Assembly: GCF_021869535.1 (NCBI RefSeq) | Contig: NW_026262734.1 | Span: 108,411,088 to 108,475,087 of the forward strand | From: Mytilus californianus | Taxonomy: Eukaryota > Mollusca > Bivalvia > Mytilida > Mytilidae | Length of the DNA: 64,000 nt | Reading direction: 5' to 3' | Shown: in pieces, positions 1 to 12,430 of the stretch | Layout of the letters: each line of letters starts with the position of its first letter | Position numbering within the stretch: the stretch's first letter is position 1 | Made by a program: the position numbers and the translations under genes | Notes under the pieces: model-generated | What the model was told of the DNA's origin: nothing | Database searches by the model: none | What the model saw: the letters and a program-made list of their open reading frames with translations, nothing else

Positions 1-584
1 TTTTGTCATCTACTTGACCAGAATATGTTTTTTCATCAAATTGGGGATCAGAATATATATTTTTAGAAAAAAAAACATACCCCCGCGACCCTCCTCCGCC
101 ACCCTCTTCCCCCCCCCCCAAGTTAAATGGTCGTTCCATAATGTGACCAATGAAAGGCTTTAACCATCGCCTTTTTAAAAAAAATTATCTGCATTTATTA
201 TTTATTTTTAACTAACGATGAAAACCATAAAGACCCTCAGCAAAGGTGATTTTTAAAAAACATAAATAACTAATCTTAATTATTGCAAAATCGGGAAGAA
301 TGTATTTAAAGCGAATATTGATATAATTGAGTCAATGTCACAATTTTAAAAGGTTTTTAAGGTTGAAAATGACATATTACAAATAAATCAGACAATTTGT
401 AATATTCTTGTCATAGCTCTGACAGATGAAAGATTGTCAATAGTTCTACATATTTTTCAATCTTTTCATAAATTCAAAAAAGGACTATGGTAACCAACGT
501 AGGTGAAATCTTCAATAGATAAAACGCTAGCTACTGTAGTAGTACATTTGAAAAAAAAACCTTTCTTTTAACTATAAGTCATAA
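1..584. other. AT-rich sequence, no gene seen
   Basis: No coding signal. Holds a C12 run at 108-119 next to a C-rich stretch. Confidence 0.5.
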
Positions 585-1240
585 ATGTAACATTTGATAC
601 AATATGCCATGACATGGATTTCCTGTCGCACTATCCTGAAAAGAAAATTTCTGCTTTCTAGGCAGATTTTCGAAGGGGTAAAATCGAAGACAATTTCGTG
701 AATTATTCAGTAGCCAACTTGGTTAATTTACCTTTATAAAATATAAGTGTCATGTTTTACACTAGTCATTTTTGGGGCCCTTCATAGCTTACTGTTCGGT
801 GTGAGCTAAGGCTCTTGTTGAAGACCGTACTTTGACCTATAATGGTTTACTTTTACAAATTGTGACTTGGATGGAGAGTTGTCTCATTGGCACTCATACC
901 ACATCTTCCTATATCTATGTACCATTTGATACAATATTCCATGACATTGAATTCCTGTCGCACTATCCTGAATAGAAAGTTTCTGCTTTCTAGACAGATT
1001 TTCGAAGGGGTAAATTCGCGAATGTTTTTTTTCAGTAGCCAACTTGGTTAATTTACCGTTTAAAATATAAGTGTCAGATTTTACACTAGTAATTTTTTAG
1101 GCCCCTTTTAGCTTGCTGTTCGATGTGAGCCAAGGCGCCGTGCTGAAGGCCGTACTTTGACCTATAATGGTTTACTTTTACAAATTGTGACCTTGATGGA
1201 GAGTTGTCTCATTGGCACTCATACCACATCTTCTTATATC
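585..1240 (+). repeat. Tandem duplication of a ~330-bp unit containing the GTTGTCTCATTGGCACTC repeat
   Basis: Unit 1 (about 585-916) and unit 2 (about 917-1240) both run from 'CATTTGATACAATAT' through 'CCTGTCGCACTATCCTGAA' and 'CAGTAGCCAACTTGGTTAA' to the dispersed repeat end 'GTTGTCTCATTGGCACTC'. Copies differ by scattered substitutions and small indels, so the duplication is not very recent. A short extra piece of the same repeat lies at 2665-2708. Confidence 0.8.
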
Positions 1241-3960
1241 CAGATATACTCGTCTTGTCTACGATCCAGTGCTCCTCGTCTGATGACTTTCTTTATTTGA
1301 TTATTTAAATATATAGTTCTAGTTTTTTATATTGTTTTCAGTGTTTTTGTTTCATTTGACTTGCCTATCCCTTTTCTAGAAACGCTGTTAGTATCTGTTA
1401 TCATTAACTTGCACATTTAGATATTTTTCATTTTTAGAAAATTACCATGTATCAAACAGTAATTTCATTTCAGATTTAGAAATATCTTGAGGTTTGACAG
1501 GAGGCATCTAGATGAATTCCCCATGGTATGATCGTTATTTTTAAAACCTCCAACAAAATTTTTAACAATGACGACGGTGCGAGTATGGATGTCTCTTCTG
1601 ATGGAACAGGAACAGTTCTGCTGACAATTTTTTATCCGACGTAAGTTAAACTTAATTCTCTATCCTGTCTTTTGGATGCGAGTTAATTTATTTTGGCTAA
1701 AGACATCCTTCGATGCAGAATTGAAAAAAACATCAACATTTGCAGAGTTGAAGAAAAAATGCATTCAACAGCAACACGTACAGTGAATTACCATTTCTAG
1801 TTTATGGAAATATGTGAAATTGTGACCCTGTGAGTAAAATAAATACATGGGAAATTAGTTTTATACCTTTTCGACTCGCTATATTTAGAGAAAAAAAAAC
1901 CGCACAGTAATTAATAAAGCAAAAATATTACTATCTTTAAAGAGTTTTACTATCTACACGCAACATAGCTCTCCGCAACAGCAGGTTGACAAACAAACAA
2001 AAAAGGTGTGGTATGATGGCATATAAGTAAAATATACACCAGAGTTAACATGATGTAGATATAACGTTTGGTCTACATGATAAAAGTTGTATTTGTTGAT
2101 TACATTATATATTGCCTTCACTATTTTTGGTTTTCTTTTACTTAGATATTTACATAGCGCTTTTACATTTGGCATACATGTCTCCGTTTAAATCACACAC
2201 TAGAACAAGCTGTGGTCCGCATCCCTGAATCTCCAGCAGAATGGTTCCTGCTACACAACAATATATAGGTCACCATAGCATGATAGGGATTTTCACAAAT
2301 GTGAGAATACTTATTCAGCTTTATAAGACCCCGGTGTGACAAAATGTAAAATATTGATTACATACGAGTAAAAAAAGACAGTACGAGGTTTAGGCCCTTG
2401 ACTTGGGAAATGTGGAAGTGTTTCTTAAAAAATTACAATGAAAGAGAGATAACTTCAGACACAGATAAATCAATATTGTATACAAAAGGCTATTAGACGA
2501 CACACATATAAGATAGGTACATGTTATAATTCAACGACGTCTCAGTTTTAATGATAATATTAAAAAAAACCTTTTACAATTGGAATAAAGCCATCATAAA
2601 TTATTTCTAACTATTATAGATGAAAATTTATTGTGGAAGTATTTCCATCTGCGTGAACTAAATTTAAGTTGTCTCATTGGCACTCATACCACATCTTCCT
2701 ATATCTATCAATTTAAAAATGCAGTGTTGATAAATGGCTAGTTTAACCCCGTATTAAAAGAATTTATTTAATTCTTGGTGAAAGGTGAGCCACACAAGAC
2801 ATATATATATATATCATTCTGCGATCATAAGATGCCTATAATCACTTGAAATGACTCATCAATGTATGTAAACAAGAGTAACACGACGGGTGTCAAATGT
2901 GGAGTAGAAACTGCTGATCATCCCGGTACACCCGATTCATCTGGGGTATTTATTTGACAATAGTCTCGAGATGATCAATCTTGTTTCTGTGTAAAAATTT
3001 TAAATTGTTACAGTTGTTGGTCTTTTCCGTTTAAATTTCGGCATTAGTTTACCTGTTGTTATTTGACTACTTAGTTTTATGTTATTCCCGTAGTATCTTG
3101 TCTCTCAAGTTTGGGAACGACATCGGTAAAATATGTAATCTGATGATACGATTTCCTCTGTTTTGCCATCTCAAGGTTTGACTGAGGTATAGAGATATTG
3201 TCATTCTAGGACTTCTCGAGTCCTGTAGTAAATCCATTGATGAAGTGGGACTTCCGTTTGGCTCTGCGGGATATATAAATACGCAGCCACGACCGGTCAT
3301 AATGTGGACGTTAAATCCGGTAACTCCTATCGACAGATCGTCAGACTATCTGCACAGTTAAAACCATGCAATTAACCTCCGAGTGGTTTGATTGTTGTCA
3401 TGTGCAAGACTAAATTTATTTCATTTTAAGGCAGTCCAAATGTCCCGCCCTTCGTCCAAGTTGACCAATATTGATAAAACTTTTTATGTTTTATTTGTTA
3501 ATTGTTTTCGTCCTGAACAAATAAAGTAACCACTGAAATTTATATAACCGTCATTAAATTTATCAATCAGTGTTTTGCATGGACATAGTGGTATGTTTTT
3601 GGATGGTATGTTGCCAAGACCAGGCATAAAATTATTTCAGAAATTGCTGTCATGTGTATGTCCTCAAAGTAGGGTATGCTGTATGCAAATGTTTATACAA
3701 GAATCATGTGGGAAAACAAATGGCACCAAACTGTATAGTAATATAGTTTACTTAGTTTATGCCTGTGTGTGTTTGTTCCTTTCGTGTTGGCTGGTAGCTT
3801 AAACTGACATGACATCAATTGCACATAAGTTGACATCAAACCATTTGACCAAATTAACACATCTATGGAAATAATCCAGCGACTTCAAGATGAATAAAAA
3901 AGGTTTGCTGTTTCTAAGCGTATTTAATTTAGTGATTTGCCTACACAGGATGAGAATGTA
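1241..3960. other. Intergenic AT-rich sequence with repeat scraps
   Basis: No supported gene. It contains the 2665-2708 scrap of the GTTGTCTCATTGG repeat, an (AT)n tract near 2800, and at about 2880-2960 a decayed relative of the 'CCGGAGCACCTGAGATCACC' tail repeat. Short open frames (e.g. 3575-3802) have no family I recognise. Confidence 0.45.
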
Positions 3961-4062
3961 TCTAGTTATTCTTGTATGTGTTTTAATTTTAGTTCATTTG
4001 TATGTTTTGGAGTTTAGTATGACGTCCATTTTCACTGAACTACTACACATTTTTAGCTCACC
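3960..4062 (+). repeat. Fragment of the TTTAGTATGACGTCCATTTTC dispersed repeat
   Basis: Shares 'AGTATGACGTCCATTTTCAC' with copies near 12260, 43940 and 46630. It is truncated at its 3' side by the 4052-5035 repeat. Confidence 0.7.
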
Positions 4063-5035
4063 GTGGCACGAAGGGCCCCATGTGAGCTTATGCCATCACT
4101 TGGCGTCCATCGTCGTCCGTCGTCTGTCGTCGTCTGTCGTCTTAAACTATTTCAAATCTTCTCCACTGAAACTACTGGGCCAAATACCTTCAAACTTTAA
4201 CTAAATGTTCCTTAGGGTATCTAGTTTATAAATTGTATCCGACGTTTTGATCCATCGACAAACATGGCCGCCATAGTAAAATTGTTCAATTGGTCAAGAT
4301 CTATCAGCCCTGAAATTTTCAGACGAATCGAACGACCCATTGTTGGGTTGCTGCCACTAAATTGGTAGTTTTAAGGAAATTTTGCAGTTTTTTGTTATTA
4401 TTTTGAATATTGTTATAGATAGATATAAACTGTAAACTTTTAAGACAATTTTACACAATATGTTCATCAAGTTTGCTTTCATTTAAAAATCTTCTCCTCT
4501 AAAACTACTAAGCCAAATACCTTCAAACTTTAACTAAATGTTTCTTAGGGTATCTTATTTATAAATTGTATCCGAAGTTTTGATCTATCGACAAACATGG
4601 CCGCCATGGCTAAAAATAGATCATAGGGGTCAAATGCAGTTTTTGGCTTATATCTAAAAAATTAAAGCTTTTAGAGCAAATCTGACACGGGTTAAAATTG
4701 TTCAATAGGTCAAGATCTATCAGCCCTGAAATTTTCAGACGAATCGAACAACCCGTTGTTGGGTTGCTGCCACCGAATTTTTAGTTTTAACGAAATTTTG
4801 CAGTTTTTTGTTATTTATTTTGAATATCATTATAGATAGATATAAACTGTAAACAGCAATAATGTTCAGCAAAGCAAGATCTACAAAAAAGTTAAATGAC
4901 CAAAATTGTCAATTGACCCCTTAAGGAGTTATTGCCCTTTAAAGACAATTTTACACAATTTGTTCATCAAGTTTGCTAACATTTTAAAATCTCCTCCTCT
5001 GAAATACAGGTGAGCGATTCAAGCTCTTGAGAACC
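4052..5035 (+). repeat. TTTAGCTCACC dispersed repeat with internal ~430-bp duplication
   Basis: Begins TTTTTAGCTCACCGTGGC, followed by a CGTCGTCCGT run and 'CTTCTCCACTGAAACTACT'. The block with 'ACTAAATGTTCCTTAGGGTA' and 'CAAACATGGCCGCCAT' recurs at about 4490-4620, so the element is internally repetitive. A second copy is at 24602-26000. Confidence 0.8.
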
Positions 5036-5049
5036 TCTTGTTTTATTTA

Positions 5050-5160
5050 GGGGCCAGTTGAGAGACCCATTGTAGGTGGCTTTCGGCTATTATCTGCTCT
5101 TTGGTCGGGTTGTTGTGTTTGACATATTCCCAATTTCCGTTCTTAATTTCGTTTTATCTA
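5050..5160 (+). repeat. 3' part of the GTCGGGTTGTTGT dispersed repeat
   Basis: Matches '..CTCTTTGGTCGGGTTGTTGT' and the AATTTCCGTTCTTAATTT end shared with copies at 12345, 18001, 44060 and 46755. Confidence 0.7.
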
Positions 5161-6044
5161 ATATCACTCTTTCTTTCTCGTATCATATCAAAAAGAATGA
5201 TTTTGAAGATCATGAAATTACAAGCGAGAAATAGAAATATGTACAATTCTAACTGGGAAAAAAATATTTTTTAAAAACACTTTTTAAAGACATGAATATG
5301 ATTTAAACTAAAAACTATATAATTGAAAACGTTTGTACTCACGTCTTTCTTGGTAAACAACCAAACTGAAAATTATGTTTAAAGGAATTTTACTTGTTTT
5401 TAAATTTCTTTTAAAAAATTGTTTTCTCAATCGATATCGTAGAGTACCAGTCAATTAAATGTCTATTTCACTTATTTACCAAACCCCATTTTAAGGCAAC
5501 ATTACTATTCTCAATGTATACATAGACCCGACATCATCGATTTCCGGATGTGTTGTTAGGTTCACCATGGGGTTCCTTAATGAGGCACTTATGGGTTCAT
5601 AATTTGGAGGTAAAGCTTAACTTTTTTATCAAGTCAGTTTAGCAAAAACTTTGTAATAGTTTTGTAAAATTTTGGAAAACAAAAAGTATTAAATTAGATA
5701 ATTATTTCAAACTAAAAACTTGTTGTTTGAACAATTTGAACAATTTTCAATTGAGAAGTGCCATGCGTAAAATCAGAATCAGTGCCCATGATCTAAAAAT
5801 AGAAAGAGACAAGTTTAAAACTTTACATATAGAAAGAAATCAAAGGCTTTGTAAGAAATGAACCCTTAATTTGGTTGAAGATGAACAACATTTTCAGGCC
5901 AATTAGTTTGATTACATTCAAATATTTGACAATTACTTAATTAGAAAGCATAAAATTCAACACATTTTTATTTTTATAATTCAAAACAAACTGATTTAAC
6001 CTTTTCAATGATAAAACAGCAACTTTGTTAATTTATGTTGATCA

Positions 6045-6425
6045 TTGTCATTTTGCTAGGTTCTTCTGGTAAATATTCTAACATCGGACTCAGACTTCTT
6101 TTAAACTGAGTTTTTCTGTGCGTACTGCAGTGTGTTTGTTTATTTCATGTTGGCTATCGAGGTATTAGGGCGGGAGTTGAAATTTTACAAACCATGTTTA
6201 ACCCTGCCGATGTTTGCGTCTGTCTCAAGACGAGCACCTCAAGCTTTCTTAGTCTAGTGTGTGAACTATTTTATGTTTCGGAGTTCAGTTCGGCGTCCAT
6301 TTCGCTGAACTAGTAAATACCTATGGAAGCGCGATTTTGTCGTTGCGTCGAAGAACCATAGGTAGCCTTGGGTTGATTTTTGCTCTTTGGTCAGATTGTT
6401 GTCTTTTTGACACATTCCCTACCTA
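6045..6425 (+). repeat. GTCGGGTTGTTGT dispersed repeat copy
   Basis: Contains in order the GGACTCAGACTTCTTTTAAA, GTGTTTGTTTATTTCATG, CGGCGTCCATTTCGCTGAAC and TTGGTCAGATTGTTGTCTTT blocks of this family. Confidence 0.7.
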
Positions 6426-6429
6426 AAAA

Positions 6430-8720
6430 TGTGTGTTTGATCACCATTGACTAGATGACTAATATCTACAATATTATAGATAAAGACAACAGTGGTGTAT
6501 CGCTGATCCATAGTCATAATTCGATTCTATTCTACTTGTATTGATGCTGTTAGGCTATCGAGCTGGTAGAATCCTCGGGGGTAGAACTGTCCACTAGCAG
6601 AGATTCTGATCCGGTGGTGATAAGCCGGGCAATGAATTAGATCTATGCATGATTGAGATATATTCCTAAATTTAAAATTATTTCAAAAATTGTGTTACAG
6701 CAATTTTTAATAATACAATATTCAGTAAGGGTTTTAGTGAATTTCTGGGACAATAAAAAGAATTGATTTTTTCCAGACATGTACCGTTAATCACTGGTGG
6801 TAAGCGTATGATCGTAACGCAAAGTTACGGTTATCCGAAAATGGGAGACAACTCTGGAGGTCAGTTTTTCTTTTCCGATTTTCGTGCAGTAAAAGGTTTA
6901 TTTGAGCCAAACCGTTTGTCTCATACATACTATTGTCCGATTGGAAGGTAAATGGGTGGAATGTGGAAATAAAATATACAGTTCAGCGACCTATTTATCA
7001 ATTTGCTTGTATAGGAAAGAACTTAAAAAAGATGATAAGGATAATAAGGTGTGCAGTTGGATGGAAAACGATTTAATGGCTTCTAAGGTCAAGACATTAG
7101 TCACGTGACAAAAGGTCAGAGTTTACGGTTTTTTGGTAAACGTGCATGCCTCGTGGTTTTTTGACTCGTATCGTCTTATTTGTACTCGCACATAAAAAAA
7201 AATCAAAGTGTTCAATTCTAGATTAAATAAGCTTCATTATTCTTTATAATTATTATTAAAAAGTGTTGTTAAAATATTATAAATTCACGAGTGAAGTGAA
7301 ACTTTTTTTCTGAAAATTTGCGTAGGTCCACGGGAAATCCTTAATTATTCCTTAAATAGGTATGGTAACGTGTTGAGGGGTAAAAATATCAAGCAAAACC
7401 ATTTTTTTACGTAAAATTTTGATGATAATCGATCCTAAATTCACTGGACACGAAATTGTGTCAGCTTAATCGTGGCGAAGTGGAGATCAAAAGGAGATAA
7501 CTCCGTACACGCGTCGTAGGAAATTGCAAGTTCACAACAGTAAATTCGAGTAAAATTAATGATTGTAGTTATATTTCGGCACTTTCTTGAATAACTATTC
7601 AATATTTCATGTTCCTCTACTCTTGTAACATTAAAATAGTCATGGAATGGTTGAATATGGCATTTTTTCAAGTACTTTAAAATAGGTTTTTGAAAACTTC
7701 CAAAGAACAAAATTATAGATAACTGACTTTTCTCTGAAACTTGGACTTATTTGTATACTCTCAAACACCCTTTTGGTAGATGGAATGATACAAGTCTTTG
7801 TTTTACTTTCTTTGTATCAATATTCTTAGACAGGATATGAAAATAAACTCAGTGTTTATACATGTTGGTTGTGTATCATGTTTATAGAACAGTTGTTTTT
7901 AAATATAAATTTCACTCTAAAATTAGACTTTAATTTTTATATTTAGATAAGTATCTAACATAGAAAGTTGTTAATCTGGTGCACTGAAAATGTTCCATCA
8001 GAAATGAGATTTTAACAAAGTTATTTAGACTGAAGAACTTATAGATTGTCACTTTGTATGCTGATCATATGGGGAAAAAAAGAGTGATATTATAAATTCT
8101 AACACAGCATCAATTGTGAAACAATAGTTCTCTCCTCCAGACATTTTATTTTTCAAGATGCGAGGCTTGCTGATCAATTTACATATTTAAGATTTCACTG
8201 TTAAGAGTGGAAAAATAACTTATTGACAGAGATTCTGTATGGGAATGTTTCTCTTGATATTTCTAAACAATACATTTATGTTACCAACTACATTGTATCT
8301 TTGTTTTTCTACTATGATCTGCAAAGAGATGGGTTCTTTATGTATGACCTCAATGATCGTCAAGCATGATTATTGGTAGCCTTTATTTCTTATGTAACAA
8401 TGGAAAATTCTGAGAAAAGCAAGAACTTTTCAGCAGATCCAGGTCTTTTATAAAGACAGGGTAGATTATTCCTAATTTCCATATACAGAAAAAACATATT
8501 TGATTTCATGCCAAATAATTACATACAAGAGGGGTTTATCAGCCATTTGTCAGCAGAACTTGTGTTACAATAGAATTTATCTTACTTTGCATTACATTAA
8601 AATACAATATGGAAAAAAAAGTAGACAATACATGCTTCAAAATTGTGAACATTGACATTGAATGAAAAAAAAGTCAATTTGCAGTGGACAGAAGTACATT
8701 TTTTTTATATAATACCTGCT
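6430..8720. other. AT-rich sequence, no supported gene
   Basis: A 62-codon open frame at 6763-6951, with a TTTTTTCCAG before it and GTAAAT after it, could be read as an exon. I recognise no domain and would not call it. Confidence 0.4.
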
Positions 8721-8728
8721 ACAAGATA

Positions 8729-8883
8729 CAGTGGCGGATCTCCCGGGGGTCTGGCGATTGGAATCCCCTCTTTTTATCGACAACCAATGCATTTGAATGG
8801 GGACATATAGTTGGAACCCCCCTTTATCCTGGGTTGGGACCCCCACACCCCCACCCTTTAAAAATTGGCTGGATCCGCCCCCG
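8729..8883 (+). mobile_element. Short GC-rich non-autonomous element with inverted ends
   Basis: Starts CAGTGGCGGATC and ends GGATCCGCCCC, which are near inverted copies. The GC-rich interior contrasts with the AT-rich flanks and includes CAATGCATTTGAATGGG. A diverged second copy is at 52295-52424. Confidence 0.6.
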
Positions 8884-8889
8884 AGAAAA

Positions 8890-11800
8890 GAAACTATATA
8901 AGATGTACAAGTTCCGTTGCTCGCTCTTAATCAATTAATTAAAAAATCTGAATATCCAAAAAGCCAGAAAGGGATTTAAAACATTATAATCAACACAAAG
9001 AAAACTGAACAAAAAGCTGTATTGCAATCTGATATCATGCAGTTCTCATAATTCCTATTACATGTATTATTACAAGTTTTGATTTTTTTTCTTATATTTG
9101 AATTCAAAAGTCCTACAAACAACTGTTGAGTCCTTTAATTAAATTATTGAGTGAATAATGAATGATTAGCTAAGCTGATCAGTAAATAAAGTCTGAAAAT
9201 GCTTTGTTTAAATAAAAGAGTGTTATTATATCATAAAATATACTGAATCAACTTCAAATTTAATCCAAATTCATATTTAACTGCTCTAAAATGCATAGTC
9301 AATTGAACAACAAAACAAAAACCTGAGACTACTATAACATAGAGATTGGTCACTTCCCATGTTACAGTAGTCTCAGACAAAAACAAAGCTGACTTAAATA
9401 CAGTATGTTTAGAAATTGTTTGAAGAATGGACAACAATGAGATATTTTTATTATTCTGATATCAGAAAAAATCTCATAGTATCAAATCAGAATAGGAGTT
9501 CTTTTTATTGAGATAATCAATTTAATCGTATTATTGACTTTAATAAAAACCTCTAGATAATATCTGAATTTACAGTCATGACTTAGCTTGTCAACCTCTC
9601 CACTTAAAAATTTAAGGTTCCTAGGCCTAAATGTGGTTGAAATACAGACAATTTTGGTAACTTTTACAAAAAAATCTTTTTTTTATGACATACATTACAA
9701 TTTCAGAAAAAGCTGCATTAAGTTATATATGTATCACATATAAGAATGCTAGTTTGTATTAATATCATGATTATCATGATTGTTGCAATAAGTTGTTATT
9801 ATTCAATTAATTAAAAAAACATCAATTATTTTTGAATTGATAGCCCAAAATATTAATCTGGAACTAGTATATACATTTTTTTTAAACATCTATATACTAT
9901 TCATTAGGGAACTTATTCAAATATATTTTGCACAAGACAGTCATGGCAGTTCACAGTTACAGTGGTCATTATAAACACAATGACACAATTTATACAACCA
10001 AATTTTATTGTTGATATATGTAAACTAAAAATAATTGCAGAATTTTTCTTTCAAATGATTTATTGTTTGTTAGTCACTTACTTTAAATACTTAACATGTA
10101 CTAAAATAAAGAGATGTGGTATGATTGCCAATGAGATAACAGTCTAGAAACTATCCACCAGATTCCAACTGTCTGATAGCAGTTAAATTATAAGTCACTT
10201 TACAGACATCAACAATGAATACATTTCATTGTTTTCAGGCAGATGAGGAAAAAGAGTAATAATAGCTTTTTAGCTTACTACATGTACAAGAGAATATAAG
10301 AAATATAATAATATAAATAAGGAAATAATAGAGACAAAAAAGACAGGACTTAGCCACTGGACTATATGTCAAGTGTTCCCTTACTAATCCTTAGAGGAGC
10401 TGCTGTATACTTAGAAAAAAGGATGTTGAGGACTTGGCCACATCGATCAGCATTTTTAAACACTACATTATGGTCAATTGCAATCTGCCCTATTTGCTCC
10501 AACCTATAATGAGTATTGAAATTAATACCTAGGGTGGGAATTAAACCCATGTATGTTCATTAACTCTATTGTTCTCTATGTACATACATGTATATGAAAT
10601 ATATCAAATGCAAAAAAAAAATGCTGTAATGTAAATATGTAATAAAAATGCTGTAATGTGAATATATGGTAATTTACATCATTACAGCCTCATTTTTTAA
10701 GGACCTAGTAAAGAAAGTCCCTGGACCTAGCTAGACCTATTTCTTAGGCAAGGTGTATTATATAGCTCTTGAAAGTAGTAAAATGCATTTGTAAAATTAA
10801 TTTTATCTGCTGTTAAACAATAAGAACACGATAATGGTTATTTCTAAGTATTAAGTAACAACAACGTGCAATTTAGGTAAACAAACATCAATAATCTACC
10901 ACGTGTTTGTCTGCTGTGCTTGAACTCAAAACGACCCATCAGGTTTATTTACACGATTTTTTGTAAAGGCAGACAGTTAAACATGTCTGTTTACCTTATA
11001 AGTTTTAAAAAATGCATTTGCTGTTACGACCTGTGTATGCATGGAAATATAATGAAGATAACATTGATTTTTTAACGTAAATATTGAATACACAACATTC
11101 CTGAGCTATACACACAAAACACATGGCACTTTTGTAACGATGGATGGTAACGTATAGCCACTTTATAACAGTAAATCCTATTGGATAAGCTACCCTACAC
11201 AATACATAATATGCAAATGAATGATTGGATACGCATTTGTGTCACCTTTCAAATTGATGGAAAAATGTAAACATTGGAATCCGCCATTTTGCCGTACGAA
11301 ACAAACTAATTTTCAATCTTGGATTAAAGGACATTGCACACATTGCCAGCGTATCATGCATAACCAGTCATGTGCAAATATATCTTTTAATTAGTTTTAT
11401 ACACTTACTTTTCTATGTTTTAGTTAATTTAATGTTTTAATTTACTACAGAACAGAACATCGTTCTCAAAGATGCCGTAGAAAAAAATATAGGTGGCACT
11501 GTTTGTGGGCGTAAACATTACATACGGGTACTGGTTGTGTCGACAGATTGACCTTTATCTGTCAGATTCAGGCGTTTGCCGTTCAACTGGTGGGGAGGGG
11601 AAGGGATAGATATGTTATATCATGAATAAACTTTATAATTCGCCACATGGAGGAAGACCTTGTCCCAATTAGAATACTCACCCCTCCTTCTACTGAGATA
11701 ATCTGATAAGATTTAAGCTGTTTTAGGCTTTCATTTAGAAGGCAATTCTGATGCTGGGGATACATTTATATATTGTGCAAAATATTACAATGATAGACTC

Positions 11801-12010
11801 AAGACCACCAAAATACACAAGTCATACGGAATGGTATACAGCCAATATTGGTTGAATCCTTATTTGATGTATTCTGACATTGAACATGGAAATATAATAA
11901 TGCAGTGAGAATACTTTAACACCTCAATATGTGTCAACGAAGGCTGAAGTGTAACGCAAATGCATCCTCTTTATGGTTCTTTATAGGCCGAATGTAAAGA
12001 CAAGAAATAA
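8890..12010. other. AT-rich sequence with small hairpins, no gene seen
   Basis: Includes an 18-bp inverted repeat (9323-9376) and a short duplication of ATGCTGTAATGT near 10620-10660. A CCGCCATTTTGCC (YY1-like) site is near 11280. No exon with a recognisable domain. Confidence 0.4.
9323..9376. repeat. Inverted repeat (18-bp arms)
   Basis: CTGAGACTACTATAACAT at 9323-9340 is the inverse complement, with one mismatch, of ATGTTACAGTAGTCTCAG at 9359-9376, leaving an 18-base loop. Confidence 0.8.
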
Positions 12011-12014
12011 TGTA

Positions 12015-12430
12015 CCATTGTCATTTTGCTTAGTTTTTTATGTTACCTATTCTGAAACCGGACTCGGACTTCATTTACAGTAATATTGCTGTGTGTTTCC
12101 TTATTCTACATTGGGTAGAGGTATAGGTGGAGGGTTGAGATATCACAATACATATTTTACCCCGCCGCATTTTTTGCGCCTGTCCAAAGTCAGGAATATC
12201 TTGCCTTTGTTAGTCAGTATGTTTTTTATAATTTAAATTAATTTGTTTATGTTTTGGAGTTTAGTATGACGTCCATTTTCACTGAACTAGTTCACATTTT
12301 TATTTAGGAGCCACCTGAGGCCAACCTCCGTCGTTTAAGACCCATTGGTGGACTTCGGCTGTTATCTCCTTTTTGGTCGGATTGTTGTCTCTTTAACATA
12401 TTCCCCATTTCCATTCTCAATTTTAAGATT
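12015..12430 (+). repeat. Near-complete GTCGGGTTGTTGT dispersed repeat
   Basis: Runs from GGACTCGGACTTCATTTACA through AGTATGACGTCCATTTTCAC to TTGGTCGGATTGTTGTCTCT and CCATTTCCATTCTCAATTTT. This is one of the best reference copies in the window, with 46340-46815. Confidence 0.8.

Noticed and set aside
3575..3802. 75-codon plus frame with a Cys-rich, protein-like look
   Set aside because: No recognised domain, no convincing splice sites or promoter, surrounded by repeats; could be an old element fragment.
4100..4145. CGTCGTCCGTCGTCTGTCGTC runs considered as a CRISPR-like or functional tandem array
   Set aside because: A microsatellite-like part of the TTTAGCTCACC repeat, also at 24650; no spacer structure.
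6763..6951. Possible exon between TTTTTTCCAG and GTAAAT
   Set aside because: Chance splice-like signals are common in AT-rich DNA, and the peptide matches nothing I know.
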